A stretch of 64,000 bases of DNA from Fulvia fulva (taxonomy: Eukaryota; Ascomycota; Dothideomycetes; Mycosphaerellales; Mycosphaerellaceae), in contig NC_063012.1 in the NCBI RefSeq assembly GCF_020509005.1, positions 2,294,001 to 2,358,000 on the forward strand, written 5' to 3'. The notes beneath the pieces are model-generated. The model made no database searches and was not told the origin of the DNA. It worked only from the letters and a program-made list of their open reading frames with translations. How positions within the stretch are numbered: the stretch's first letter is position 1; each line of letters opens with the position of its first letter. Position numbers and translations under genes: made by a program. Shown one piece after another: positions 1-12,007 of this stretch.

Positions 1-60
1 AATGGCCTTGATAAGAGCTTTCGAATGTGTCGTGTTTTGGCGCAGAGATCGATGATTCCG
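1..60. repeat. 60-bp direct repeat, left copy, cut by window edge
   Basis: These 60 bases recur at 9,977-10,036 in the same orientation with one difference: CA here at bases 43-44 is TA there, a RIP-type change. The sequence still carries several CA/TG steps, unlike the DNA that follows from base 61. Because the right copy adjoins the 5' end of LINE copy 1, the simplest reading is that base 60 is the 5' end of another minus-strand LINE whose body lies left of the window. A terminal repeat of a different element is the alternative. Confidence 0.6.
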
Positions 61-606
61 TCCGCTACTACTATATAGTAACCTACTATAAGATCGAATA
101 TAAACTCGAGGCGTCGTTAGACTATATACTAGTTAGGACCTCTAATACGACATAGATATAATATATACTAGTAAGAACCCCTAAGCTAAACTAGGGAAAG
201 GCCTACTAGGCTAATATCTAGGTATACCTCGACGACTCCGAGAGGCTAGTCTAGATCGCGTAGTAGTAATACAATAGTAAAGACGAGATAGACGAGGTAG
301 TCTAAGGGTTAATAGACGAAATAAGAAAAGCGACCTTACTTTACGTTCCGCTTACCTAACTAATGATATAGTCTAAGCTATACTAGACGCCGAAGTATAC
401 TACGGTAGTAAGAGAAGTAAGAAGAGCCCGCCGGATATAGACGAGCAGCTATAGCGAGGAGGCCTAGAACGTATATAGGGAGGTATACTAATAGAAGAAA
501 GCTATAATACGGAGGGAGAAAGTAGTCGGCTAGAGAGCTATAGTAGAAGAAATCGCCGGTAAGCTAGCGAGGATATAGAAGCTAGCGAAAAAGGCCCGAT
601 AGGTAT
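61..606 (+). mobile_element. Internal LINE fragment, plus orientation, heavily RIPed
   Basis: From about base 64 to 606 the plus strand matches the reverse complement of about 7,415-7,953 in LINE copy 1. It covers the end of the endonuclease domain and the linker before the reverse transcriptase. A recognisable frame reads peptides such as TTVVRE, TSSYSEEA, KKAIIRREK and VEEIAGKL, with stops at former CAG/TGG codons. It is far more mutated than copy 1 and lies in the opposite orientation, so it is an older independent insertion or a rearranged piece. Both ends are internal to the element, so it could never have moved by itself. Confidence 0.75.
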
Positions 607-792
607 TACGGGCGAGAGTACTATAATAGAGTCGGGCAAAGACATATATAGTTATATAAGCTATCTAAGAGAGCGCGAGAGGCGCGAGAAGATAAAGTAG
701 CGCGAATCGAGCTAGCGGGTACTAGCGCGCGGGCGTATAGCCGACGATACTATATTACGAGGCAGTTCGTAGAAAAGGGCTGTCTCGTAACA
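607..792 (-). repeat. 3' LTR remnant of the Gypsy element
   Basis: On the minus strand a polypurine tract (complement of 795-806) is followed after TAC by TGTTACGAGACAGCCC. This is the layout of a retrotransposon 3' LTR that begins with TG. The LTR runs leftward from 792 and is lost at about 606, where the LINE fragment starts. No second copy of this TGTTACGAGACAG start is visible in the window, so the 5' LTR is missing, destroyed, or not recognisable after RIP. Confidence 0.55.
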
Positions 793-3700
793 GTACCCCC
801 CCTCCTCGAATAAGGAGCTCCTACGACGCTTCTACGTTTAATACTCGGAGTATATAGGGGGCTATCGCTAGTACTAATACCGGTACTAGTCTCGAGAGCT
901 TTATCGAGGAAGCTATAGTTATACCGCGTTTATATATACGGTCCGAGGATTAGCGCTAGCCCGTATTAAGTTGCCGGCTAATCGAGTCCGTCGAAGGTAG
1001 GCTTAGGTTTGTCTAGGTACCGCTAGTAGAACGCGATCGCGAGCTCTTTATATCTAAGTAGTACGGCTAACTAATTAGCCTAGCTCCGTATACAATACTT
1101 CTAAATAACTATATACTATAAATCGTTATACCTAATCTTAGAATCTACTAGATCCTCTACTTCGTACTCCTCCGATACCTAACCTTCGCGTTCGACGATT
1201 ACGGGCGCTAGTAGTAGTTTATATTATCTAGGCATTCCTTCGGTTACTACGCGGCGTAACTTACTCGTATAGAACACGTTATAGATTTATATCCTATCGC
1301 TAAGTTCGAGTTTATACGAGCGTCTACCTACGGTCTTAACGACTCGAAACGGCCTAAGGAGCTTATAATCGAGTTTCTTACTTAGTCGTATAGTCCTAAT
1401 ATTACGGGTATCTAGTAGAACTTTGTCGATAGGCTAGTAGGTAGGCGCTAGCGCTCGCCGAGTATTTACGGCTTCGGCCGTTCGTACTTACGTAAAAGTA
1501 TATATATCGCGTAGCTTATCTAGATAGTCGCGGCGTATAGACTCGAGTACCCGCCGTATTTATACTTAAGTGTCTTATATATTATTAACTAACGCGTTAG
1601 CGGCCTCGACGTTAGGTACTTCCCGAGCTATAACTTATAGTTTAGCTAGGCTACTAAACTCTATCCGCGGGTAGCGGCTAGAGTCGGCAAAGAATAGAGT
1701 TATTCCGGTACTTATAGAATCGTAATTATTAAGGCCGAACTCGGCGTCTAGTAGTAACTCGACCTAGTTATCTTATTAATAGTTAGTATAGGCGCGGATA
1801 TACTATTCGAGTACTTAGTTCGTACGTTCTAATTGCCTATCCGTTTCTAGATAGAAGGCTATAGAAAGATCTTAGGAGATACTAAGCCTTACGTAGAGTC
1901 TATAGAAGAGCGCGCTAACGAATTACGTACCTCTATCGCTTACGACTACCTCCGGTAGGCCGTATACGGGGAATATATACTTATAGAACAAGGTAGCGGC
2001 GTACTTAGCGTTCAAGTCATTAGTAGAGAGTAGCCGTACGCGTTTAGTTAGTATATCGGTAACTATTATAACGTATTTATAGATTAGTCTAGTATCGGGA
2101 TCTTTACTAGTAGGCAGGTCGACGATAAAGTCTACTACGATATACTTCTATTCGTAACCGGGCGTATAGTATAGGGATAGGGTGCCTTGCTTTATTAGTT
2201 TTAATAGAGTCGAGCGCCTATATATTAGGTAGTATCGTACGTATCTTACGACGTTACTTACTATACTAGGCTAGAAGAGGTTTTACCGTTATAGTAGATT
2301 AAAAGTCCTCGCTATGTCTTAGTAGCTAGCTACTCTACTATTATAGTATTTACGTACTATCCGGGTACGAAGGTTCTAAAAGACTAGGATTTATAAGGCT
2401 TTGTCGACGTATAGTCGATCCGCGATAATTTTATAATCTAACGCGGCGATCTTCTATTATTATAGCTATACGTTAGTAATCCCCTACTAGAGATCGGACT
2501 TCAGTTTAAGTATATGTATCGTTATAGACCGGCTATTATATGCTTCTATATATAGTTTTTCTTTATATAACTCCGCTTACTCCCGTTCCTCTAGTAGCGT
2601 AGGTTCGTCTAACGGCTCTATACTTCCTTCGATAGGTTACTCGTTACTAGGCATCTCTTCGACTAGGACTCTATTATCTAGTTCCGAGTCGACGTTACTA
2701 CGTACTTCGGCGTCGTTTAGTTCGAGTAACGGCTATATTACGTCTCGCTAGGCGGGGCGGGTTAGTCGCCGGGGGGTAGCGACATCGCTAGTATAGTAGT
2801 CTTCTTATTTATCGTCCGAGTCGCAAATTAATAGTACTTAGTAGTTTATTAGTAGGTCGTCCTATAGTTATATAGCGAACTAAGTAACGATGTCTAGGTT
2901 ATAGGGTTTTAGAATAGTCTACTATTAATACTACGTTCTAGTATCGTCTACTCCCGCCGGTATGTCCTAAGAGCGACGGATAAGACTATCTAGTTTCGTT
3001 CCTTAGGCGCTTAGGCGATAGGTAATCTTAAAGTTGAACTAGGATAGGAACTTAGCCTAGCGTACCTAGCGCCGGTTAAGCTACTTAGTAGTTATAAAGT
3101 ACTTAAGATTACGGTAATCGGTAAGCACCCGAACTAGTTTGTCGTCTATAGCGCCGATAAGTTCCGGTTACTATTTCTCGAACGCCTTGACAATAGCTAG
3201 TAGCTCTTTATCGTAAATATTATAGTTATATTCTTACGGACTAAGCTTCTTCGAGTAGAACGCTACGGGTCTAAGGACGCCGTTAATTATCTATAACAGT
3301 ACCCCTATATTGACCTAGTCGCTAGAGTCTGTTTCTACCTTAATCTGCTCGCCTAGTTAATAATAGGCTAGTATACCTACTTGGCTAAAGCGCTACTTAA
3401 GTTCCTTAAAGGCTATATCGTACTATTAGGTCTATACAAAGGTTAGTTTCTTAACTACCTTACCGTCGACTTTGCTCTTTTTATATATCTTCGTAAGATC
3501 TATAACGTACGCGGTTACTTTAGAGAAGGCGTAGATAAACTTCCTATAGAACCTAGTAAAGCTAAGGAACGTAAGAACGTCCTTAACGTTACGAGGTACC
3601 TCCTAGCTTATAATAGCTTTAATCTTTTTAGGGTCTATCTTAACGCCCTCCGTCGTAATAATAAGGCCTAGGTATTTAATCCGTTTGACGTAGAATTCAC

Positions 3701-5071
3701 ACTTGTCGATGTCTACTAGTAGCCCTATATTCCGTAGTCTATATAGGACCTTTTGTACGTAAGCTTTATAATTATTTAAGGGGCCGTCTGTATAAATTAG
3801 GACGTTATCGAGGTATACTATAGCGAAGTCGTCTAGGAATTCTCGGAGGATATCGTTAATCTTACGCTACTAACTACTAGGGCTATTATAGAGGCCGAAC
3901 GGGAGGACCTTAAACTAGTATAATCCGTACCTAGTAATAAAGGCGATTATCTATTCGTCCCCCTTACGGATGCGTATATTGTTAAATACGGCGACAATAT
4001 TAAGCTTAGTAAACTACTTAGCCTTAGAAACTCGCTTAAGTGTCTCCCTTAATAGAGGTATTAGGTATTAGTCCTTAACTATAATAGTATTTAGGGCGCG
4101 GTAGTCGACGTAGACGCGGAGTCCGCCTCCTAGCTTTTTAATAATTAACACGGGAGACGACATATCTAATTTTAAATAGTTCGACCGTACCGTTAGCTAT
4201 ACTATTATTAATGAATTTCTTAACGACTACTAGCTAATCCGGGTCTATACTAAAGGCCTTCTTATAGGGTCGCTACCCTTCTAATCCTAGTTTCAAGTTA
4301 ATTATATAGTCGGACGGGCTGTACTTAGGTAGCTTCAACTCGCTCTTATACCTAAAGGTATCGGCTAGGTCGTAATATTCGGGCGGTAGCTTAGCCTTCG
4401 GGTCCTATACCTTGTTCCTATTTATAAAGATTTCTAAATTATCTAGCGATATAGCGAAGGTAGAGGTGTACTCCTCGTCGTCGAAATCCTCCGGCTATAG
4501 TACGAAGAGCTTATCGGCGTCTAGCTAGTCTTATCGCTTCTAGGCTTACTTCGCTATACGATAATAGGCGTCCGCGCTAATAAAATAGATATCGGGTTCT
4601 AGCTCGGGTAGTACTAGTTTTGGCGCCTTAGGGTTACTACCTTCTATTATTATTGTATAAAGTATACCGTTCTAGTAATAATATTAGTAGTAGGTAGGCT
4701 TGTCGAAGCTAAGTGTCTTATATTTAAAGCTATACAAAGGGTCGTGTTCTTCGAGCTAGGAGATGCCTAGTACTAGGTCGTACTTATCAAGGTTAGTAAC
4801 GTAGTATAGCTCTTAACTAGTATAGCTACCGATAGTAACGTCTATTAGTACTGCTTCGAGTAGTCGTATAGCCGCTCCGTTAGCTATACGTAGGCGTCTT
4901 AGCCTTTCTAGCTTAAAGGTAGGGACTTTGTTTACGCGAACGAATCTTAGGTTAATAAACTTAGAGGAGGCGCTAGTATTAGAGAGGAGAAGGACGTTTG
5001 CTTTTTTACCTAATATACTAGTTATAATACTAGTGCATACTATATGCTTTCTATACGTTAGTTATATATGT
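793..5071 (-). pseudogene. Ty3/Gypsy pol polyprotein relic (PR-RT-RH-IN)
   Basis: Reading leftward on the minus strand, the domains come in Ty3/Gypsy order. A retropepsin-like stretch lies near 4,960-4,990 (..NTSASSKFIN, where the family has D-S/T-G). Reverse transcriptase follows near 3,550-4,250, with YLDN in place of YLDD near 3,800, then CEFYVKRIKYLGLI and later FLSFTRFYRKFI. RNase H lies near 3,150-3,350 (KVETDSSD, RPVAFYSKKLSP, YDKELLAI). The integrase core lies near 1,700-2,180 (VVDFIVDLPTS, GLPEVVVSDRG). Stops and RIP-type substitutions run throughout, so nothing intact is encoded. This order (RT before integrase) separates Gypsy from Copia. The 5' part of the element is cut off at 5,071 by LINE copy 1. 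Confidence 0.85.
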
Positions 5072-5149
5072 ATAGATAGATAGATTTGTCATTCCCCTGT
5101 TCTAGGACCCTATCCGGCCTATGCAGGTATATATCTATTGTTATGTACA

Positions 5150-8100
5150 AAGGGAAACCCGAATAGGTGAAAACCCTTCCCGCCCCCGACTCCTCCTTGT
5201 CTAGATTAGCTTTCCCTCTGAACGTACGTAGTCCATGTCACTACCCCGTTAGCCCCCGCTCCTAGCCGGTCTCGTCGCGCTACGTCGTGTCCTCTCTTCC
5301 TGTACTGCTCCTACTAGGCGGTACTGTTCTAGCCAGCCCTTCTCTAGTATCCAGTTCGTAATACGCCGTAGGTCTTCAGCGTTGTTAAGAAGTGCCCCAA
5401 TCGTCCGGTTCCTCGCCTTTGCCATCCACTCCCCCCTTCCTAGCGACCACCTCGGACAGACGAGGAGTGCGTGCCGTACGTTCTAGGAGCGATAGCCGTA
5501 GGGGCAGCTAGTATTCGTGTATCCTAGAACCTTCCTCTATGATAGGTACCCCTGGAGGCCGATGTGTTCGCTTCGCAGTTGGGTTACTATGCTACTCTGT
5601 GCCCTCGTAAGGCGGTAGTGGATGAGCTTCGGGGGGTGCTTGACCGCGGATTTTGTAGCTGACCATTCCTTAGGTTGTCCCGCTGGCTAAGGGCGTCCAC
5701 TATGCCCTACAACCTGGTTGTTCCACCTCTCTTTCCATAGTTGCTCTACAAACGATTTCTCACCTTCCTATTGTGTTGCTAGCTGTTCGTCCCTTGCCCG
5801 GTAGTTCGGCTCGTTTCCGGGTCGAATGCCCTTATACGCTAGTACTGATTCGCGGGCCCTTGCGACTGCACTGGCGATGACCTTCTATACTAGGTACTGT
5901 GCCGACTTGCCTAAGTAGGAGGTCCGTAGTCCCTAGATATATAGGTCGATCGGCGGTATAGCGGTCTCGTGCTTAAGCATCCTCGTTAGTATCGACTTAT
6001 ATGCCCCGGTGACCTTCCTTAGGCATTGGTTTTGGATCTTCGCTAGCGGCGCGACGAGTCCCTTCGATAGGCAGGCCCTCTCGCCTAAGGACCACACTTG
6101 GCTGCTATAGGTAAGGACTGGCCGTATAATAGCCGTATATAGAAGTCGTAACTGCCGGAAGTCCGCCCCCTATATAGACGTAGTGAGCCTCTAGCATGAT
6201 GCCATATTCTGTTCAGCTTTCCGTAATATTGCCTATACGTGCTTCCTCTACCGTAGCGCCGGGTCTACCTATAGTCCGAGGATCCTGAGCTGATTTGCCG
6301 GGTTAGTCGTATGCCCCTATATCTAGATAGAAGCTTGCATATTGTAGAACCGTGGCCGGCGCGTAAAGTGTATCAGATTGTACTTTTCTGGGGCAAACCG
6401 AGCCCCGTGCCTCCTAGCCTAGTCCTCGCAGATCTTGTGCTTCTCTTCTAGTAGCCTACAGTTCTCCTTAGTCGAGGAAGACCACGCTAGGATGTTTATG
6501 TCGTCTACGAAGCCGCTCGTAGCGGTGTTCTAGGATTCTAGGGCTGGGAGCAGCGTCGCCATAAAGAAGAGGAACAGAATAGGTGCTAGCGTTAAGCCTT
6601 ACGGGATTCTAGTGTGGACTGCTTGAAATGGGCTTCTGTACTGGCCGACCAGGATCGACGTACTACGGTTTTGGAGGTAGGACCGTACGAAGTTGACAAG
6701 CCACTTAGGGAGTCCTTTCGACCTTAGGATGTAGAGAAGCCGCGGGTATAACACGTAGTCGAAGGCTCCCGATATGTCTAGGCTAAGTAAGGAAGCCACA
6801 TTGTCCCTATTCTTATACCAGATGGCCTTTACCTAAGAGGTGATAAGTTCCATCGCGGATAGCGTCGATCGCTGTGGGCGCGCACCTATCTAGGTGTCCG
6901 GGAGTAGGGAGTGTTCCTCTACCGCCTCGGAGAGTCTCGTTACAACCAGCTTCTTAAGCGCCTTCCCAAGAGTGTTAAGGAGCGCAATTAGGCGGTACGA
7001 CTTCACCTGCGTATAGTCTTCCTTCTACGGCTTGCGTAGGACCACTGTCGTCGATTGTTTAAAAGCTATCGGGTGGTATCCGGTCTATAGGCAGGCGTTA
7101 AAGATCGCTACAACTGCTAGGGCTAGTTGATCTCTACACTTCTTTAGTAGCTCGTTTGGGATCCTATCCGGCCCCGGGGCTTTCTTCGCCGGCAACTTCC
7201 TTAGCATAGCGGTAACTTCTCCCTCGGACACCTCCTGTTAGACCGCGATGCTAGGGGCTAGGGGAGTAGAGCTGTTTATGTCGCTTAGATCAGCCTCGAC
7301 TAGGGGTGGGAAGAACTTGCTAGCCAGTAGACGCGCCTTGGCCTCGGGGTCGCTAACCGGGCCACTAGGCGATTGTAGCGCTAGGATAGAGAAGGAGGGG
7401 CCCTGTGTAGGGTCCTGTCGGGCCCATTTCGCTAGCTTCTACATCCTCTCTAGCTTGCCGGCGATTTCTTCCACTGTGGCCCTCTAGCCGACTGCTTTCT
7501 CCCTCCGTATTATGGCTTTCTTCTGTTAGTATGCCTCCCTGTATACGTTCTAGGCCTCCTCGCTATAGCTGCTCGTCCACACCCGGCGGGCTCTCCTTGC
7601 TTCTCTTACTACCGTAGTGCACTCCGGCGTCCAGTATGGTTTGGACTATGTCGTTGGTTAGGCAAGCGGAACGTGAAGTGAGGTCGCTTTTCTTATTTCG
7701 TCTGTCAACCCCTAGACTGCTTCGTCTATCTCGTCTTTACTGTTGTATTGCTGCTACGCGATCTGGACTAGCCTCTTAGAGTTATCGAGGTACGCCTAGA
7801 TGTTGGCCTAGTGGGCCTTTCCCCAGTTTGGCTTAGGGGTTCTCGCTAGTGTGCGTTGTATCTATGTCGTAATAGAGGTCCTGACTAGCATGTGGTCTGA
7901 CGACGCCTCGAGTTCATATTCGATCCTATAGTAGGTTACCGTATAGTAGTGGCTATCTAAGATCTAGGAGAGGTCGATCGTGCCTTGGAGTCCCCCTCTC
8001 TTCCAGGTGCCCAGGTCCTTCGGGGTATTGAGGGCAATTGCGTTGCTCGCCATCAAGTCGAGTACTTCGTCGGCTATAGGGTGCGGCTATATAAGGCTTT

Positions 8101-8566
8101 CCTAGGAAGGGTAGTATATATTGAAGTCTCCTACTACGATGTGGCACCCTTGTCTCTTGAGCGCACTGTCTAGGTGTCTATAGACCCCTAGGTCGCGGCT
8201 AGACCTCGAGGCTGGCGGTTGTATATATAGGTTGTGTATCTAGGTGCTACCTACGTAGAGGGAGGTAATATCGCCCCCGCCTTCTTCGTCTGCGTAGTAC
8301 ACTACCTCCCAGTCGGATTCTAGTATGTCCTTGCTGACATAGAAGCACGTGCGGGGTCTGCCGTCGCCTCGTAGGCATGTCGTGTAGCCTAGTGACTTGT
8401 AGGTCGTTGGTCTCTTATGGTGCGGGTTAATCTATGGCTCCTAGATTATAAGGACGTGGTAGACGCGCGGGTCCGCCTCGTGTAGGAAATGGTTCTGGAC
8501 TATATCCTTGCTATAGTTAACGTTATACTAGATGATACTAAGCGTGTCGAGGCTAGTCATCGGCAT
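5150..8566 (-). pseudogene. LINE copy 1 ORF2: AP endonuclease and reverse transcriptase
   Basis: A start codon at 8,564-8,566 opens a frame with an exonuclease-endonuclease-phosphatase type domain (VVGDFNIYYPS, then SSDHMLV near 7,890). A linker follows, then a LINE reverse transcriptase: LPAKKAPGPDRIPNE, KSYRLIALLNTLGKALKKL, LSLDISGAFD at 6,760-6,790, and the active-site FVDD at 6,500-6,511. The catalytic acidic residues of the RT box remain, but many TAG codons interrupt the frame. The longest clean run is 67 codons (6,599-6,799). The order EN-RT and the palm motifs fit fungal Tad1-like LINEs. The protein would nick target DNA and reverse-transcribe its own RNA; here it is dead. Confidence 0.8.
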
Positions 8567-8639
8567 CGACAATCATTTCCTCTGTATCGTCCTATGTCCT
8601 ACTGCCCTATACGTCCTAGTCTACGCCTATCGGCTGTGT

Positions 8640-9900
8640 ACTAAAGGGGAGCCGGGCCTAGTTAGATTCCCTCGCCGTAGCTAGTAGAGCACGTGGCCTC
8701 CCGTACGCCCTAGGCTACGCATCCTTTACATCGTTCTCGGCCCTAGGGCGCTTGTGCCCGACCGCCGCTAGTTAGTTCCGGTATAGGCTAGCCTTACGGT
8801 CGCCGTAGAATCTTAGGGCGACGGTTCTGTTTGTGATTGCCTTGTTTTTCGCTAGTTTCCGCTATAGGCATTCCGCACTATACGATAGGTAGTGCCCCGG
8901 ACAGTTCGCGCACCGTCTCGTAGTCGATGTATAGTCCCTAGACATATGGTCTCCTATACAGTTCGAGCAGGCCTGCTTGTTTGTACACGTGTAGGTTTAG
9001 TGTCTATACTATTAGCATTTGAAGCATTGGAGGACACGAAAGGATAAGGAGTGCTTTTCTACTGTCTTGAGGCTATATTGCTAGACTAGGCCTTGTTCTA
9101 TCGCTAGATCCGCCGCTTTTGCGTCTTATAGCTATACTATTAGCGCCGAGGCCTTCTTGCCTTCTGGCCATTTCCTATAGAGCCAAGTCGCCTTCTAGAT
9201 TAGAGAGTTAAGAGTGACCGGGTTGTCCTCTTAGAGAGCGCGTAGGTGACCCTGGTTAGTTGGGTCAAACTCCTTAGGCATATCGTAGACTAGGATCGTG
9301 AATTGTTTCGTCAAGACCTTCGCTAATGCCGCAACCTTAGATGCCCACTATAGCTGTGCCTCTAGGTGCCTCCTAGTAGTAGTAGAGCTAGTATAGATCT
9401 ATAGAGTACCGTTAGACTGTTAGTTCACTACGACCACCCCTAGTTGGTTGATTCGTTAGGCGAGCTCCTTGTTCGATAGCTTCGCAACTTCGGCCTAGTC
9501 TTCCTTTGCTACAATGCGGATCGTAACTATATCGTGCGTTAGGCGGGGGCCTAGTATCGATGCCGCGACCGATGCCTAGCTATAGGGGTGTTGATTCCGG
9601 GTGGCCTTACTAATCGCCTAGGACGTCGTCCTTATTTCTTGTTGCCCTCGGTAATACGACAGTATAAGCGCCGTACGTAGCTAAGTGATCATTACCTGTA
9701 GAGACCGGTAAGGGAGCTAATCGTTAGTTTCTATACTTTCTACGTCCTCTATAAGTTGCTACTAGTTGTCTTAGGGGGGCTTCGCCTATAGGGCCGTAGG
9801 CGCCGTTAGTACCGTAGCCTAGGCTGCTATTGCCTAGGAGTTGCCTAATGTAGCTAGGCACCTCCGCGGCGTTTGGAGCTAAAGAAACGGGGTGAAGAGA
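8640..9900 (-). pseudogene. LINE copy 1 ORF1: Gag-like zinc-knuckle protein
   Basis: Upstream of ORF2 the minus strand encodes an interrupted Gag-like frame. Near 8,880-9,030 three cysteine/histidine clusters of the C-x2-C-x3-4-H-x4-C kind are still visible (CFKC..., CSNCIGDHMS..., CANCPGHYLSYSAEC). These match the CCHC knuckles that close the ORF1 protein of Tad1/I-type LINEs and bind the element RNA. Stops occur throughout. The exact ORF1 start cannot be fixed because of the mutations. Confidence 0.6.
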
Positions 9901-9976
9901 GCTTCAAGCTGTCCAGATTGAATAAGGTAGAACTCCCTTAGTCCTAGGGGCAGTGGCCTGCTTTTTATATCGTTAG

Positions 9977-10036
9977 AATGGCCTTGATAAGAGCTTTCGA
10001 ATGTGTCGTGTTTTGGCGTAGAGATCGATGATTCCG
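9977..10036. repeat. 60-bp direct repeat, right copy
   Basis: It is identical to bases 1-60 except for one CA-to-TA step. It sits at the extreme 5' side of LINE copy 1 and is followed directly by strongly RIPed DNA. I read it as the 5' end of the LINE, including its internal promoter region. This is inference, since copy 2 does not contain it. Confidence 0.6.
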
Positions 10037-12007
10037 CTACGCGTCGTTCGGTAAGATATAGGTAATATACTCCTTAAGTTATATATATATATATATACGT
10101 ATAGGTGTCTCTCTTAGCTATTACTATATATAGGTATTCTTCTTCTTAGGTATATATCTCGTAGTCTTGCTCTTCGTGTTTATGATTCGTAGATTCGTAT
10201 ATTACTCCTTTAGCGCAACGGTACTAAGGAGCTAGGCATTTCCCTAAACGGGTAGTACTTCGATCTAGAGGGCTAGCGCGTCGGTTATAACGTTAAGAGC
10301 GATAGGTATCTCGCGATTAACGTCGCCGGTACGCTACTTACCGCGGGAGTTATAAAGAATATATACGGGATCGAGGCCGGTATATCTAGGTTTACGATAG
10401 CGGAAGTAGCGGCCTTACTAGCGTAGCTAGTTACGGAGTTCGTCTATAAGCTTAGGTAGTATAGTATTACGCTAGGAGATAAGGCGTACGGCCGGGCTAG
10501 CGTTCTAGGTACGCGTAGAGACCGTAAGCGTATTATTTATAGTAGGCGGCGCGGCTCGTATTACTATACTAGCGCTCTATTGTCTAAAGCCCTATTAGCC
10601 TTGTCCTTAACTACTACGACGCCCGTTACCGCCTTACTAGGTGTCCTTATCCTTATCCCTCTTACTATATATACTCTTTACGGTATTATATACCTCTTCC
10701 TTATCTTTAGCGATACGAATGAACTGGCTAACAGGGTCTATAAGCTAGTAGTCCTCTATCTTCTTTATCTAGAACTCGTTTAGGCTAATCTATAGCTCGT
10801 ACGACACTATAGGCTTACCGGCCTTAGCGCTAAGGCGGCGGTATTCGACGATATATTCGCTAAACTCCTAGCCGTACTTCTACTTTAGTTAGTATAGGTC
10901 GCGTCTAGCCTTAAGCTTAATGTCTCGAGGATTCTTACCGAAGTTACCGTCTAACTCGTCCTATATATCCTCGAGGCTTACCTATTCGTCGTTCTTAATA
11001 GCCGTACGGATAATATCCCTAGGGGTACCGAGGATATAACGCTTAACGTAGTTAAAGATATTAAGGCAAGGTGTTTATATAGTATATCGTACCGCGATAG
11101 AGTCCTTATAGCTCTCTTTCTAGTCGATATAGGAGAGCTCGCCTAAGTTATTAAACTCTTTAGGATAGGGGAAACATTAGTTAGTTTAGGCGGCGAATAT
11201 TATAGTATTATTAGTACGGGCTACTAAGGGTACGAGAGAACCGGCGCGAATAGTACGGTTATAGGTACGGGCCCGATAGCCGCTACCTACTAGAGTCTAA
11301 GAACGACGGGTACCGGCTTATAGGAATCCCTCTAGACTAGTAGTCTACTATTCCTACTACTACGGCTATTACTAGGGTCGTAACTACTTAGAAAAAGTAG
11401 GCGGGCTGTCTCGCTCGCTTAGTAAGGCGGTAAGCCGGGCTTATGTCCTAAGTTACGAGATCTTAGTGTCCTACTATATAATCTTGGCCTTAAGTTAGTC
11501 GACTTCGTCCTCTACTTACTCGAGATAGCTATTAGCGGTGTTAATACGGCCTACTAGCTTATCGGTAATCTTCTTATAGTGTTCCTTAGTTACAGTATCG
11601 TCTAAGGCTATTTATAGTATCTAAATACGGGCCTTAGCGTCTTCCTAGGATATCTAATATATCATAGTATCAGCTTATATCTTATCTCGTTCGGTCGCTA
11701 TATCCTATCGGTCTTCGAAGACGATATTATATTCTTTTTAGAGCTTCGCGAGTTTAGAGTCGACTTGATCGCGTTCCTCGTAATAGCGTCGTACCTAGGC
11801 TCGAGAGTAGTCGAGTATAACCTTCTAGTAGGCGTACCTATCTATAGTGCTCTTAACTTTAAGATATATAGTATTAGGCCGTAAGGTAACTACTCTCTTA
11901 AATACTTAGATATCGGCGATCTTATAGTTTATTAGATCGTACTCGAAGTCTATATTATTAAAGTCGATCTAGTCTATACGAGGAGGCGCTATACTATAAA
12001 TAAACTA
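10037..12007 (-). pseudogene. Gypsy gag-like relic and flanking RIPed DNA
   Basis: Between about 10,580 and 11,200 the minus strand reads a retrotransposon Gag-like frame: LEDIWDELDGNFG, NPRDIKLKARRDL, EFSEYIVEYRRLSAKAGKP and a leucine-rich helix region, interrupted by stops. Lying directly upstream (in the minus sense) of the pol relic that ends at 5,071, it fits the gag part of the same Gypsy element, split by LINE copy 1. The stretch 10,037-10,560 has a fairly open plus-strand reading that I do not recognise. An AT dinucleotide run lies at about 10,080-10,098. No 5' LTR was found before LINE copy 2 begins at 12,008. Confidence 0.6.

Larger units (their letters stand above)
5072..10036 (-). 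mobile_element. Tad1/I-like non-LTR retrotransposon, copy 1 (young)
   Basis: This nearly 5-kb element runs on the minus strand. Its 3' end is a short GATA/TATC tandem tail (5,072-5,085) and its 5' end is taken at 10,036, where the RIP density jumps and the 60-bp repeat shared with bases 1-60 ends. It aligns along almost all its length with copy 2 (12,008-16,862). The two stay alike up to about 9,918, so copy 2 lacks roughly the 5'-most 118 bp, as expected if it is 5'-truncated. It still carries many CA/TG steps, so it was mutated much less than its surroundings. It splits the Gypsy element into pol and gag parts. Confidence 0.8.

Noticed and set aside
7248..7487. Open frames inside the LINE copies (also 14,223-14,432 on the plus strand)
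   Set aside because: They are antisense to the reverse-transcriptase linker and exist because RIP-type changes removed stops on that strand; both copies show the same pattern.
10580..10783. A hydrophobic plus-strand frame that looks like a small membrane protein
   Set aside because: It is antisense to the gag-like relic in strongly RIPed DNA; Leu/Ile/Tyr richness follows from the TA-rich composition.
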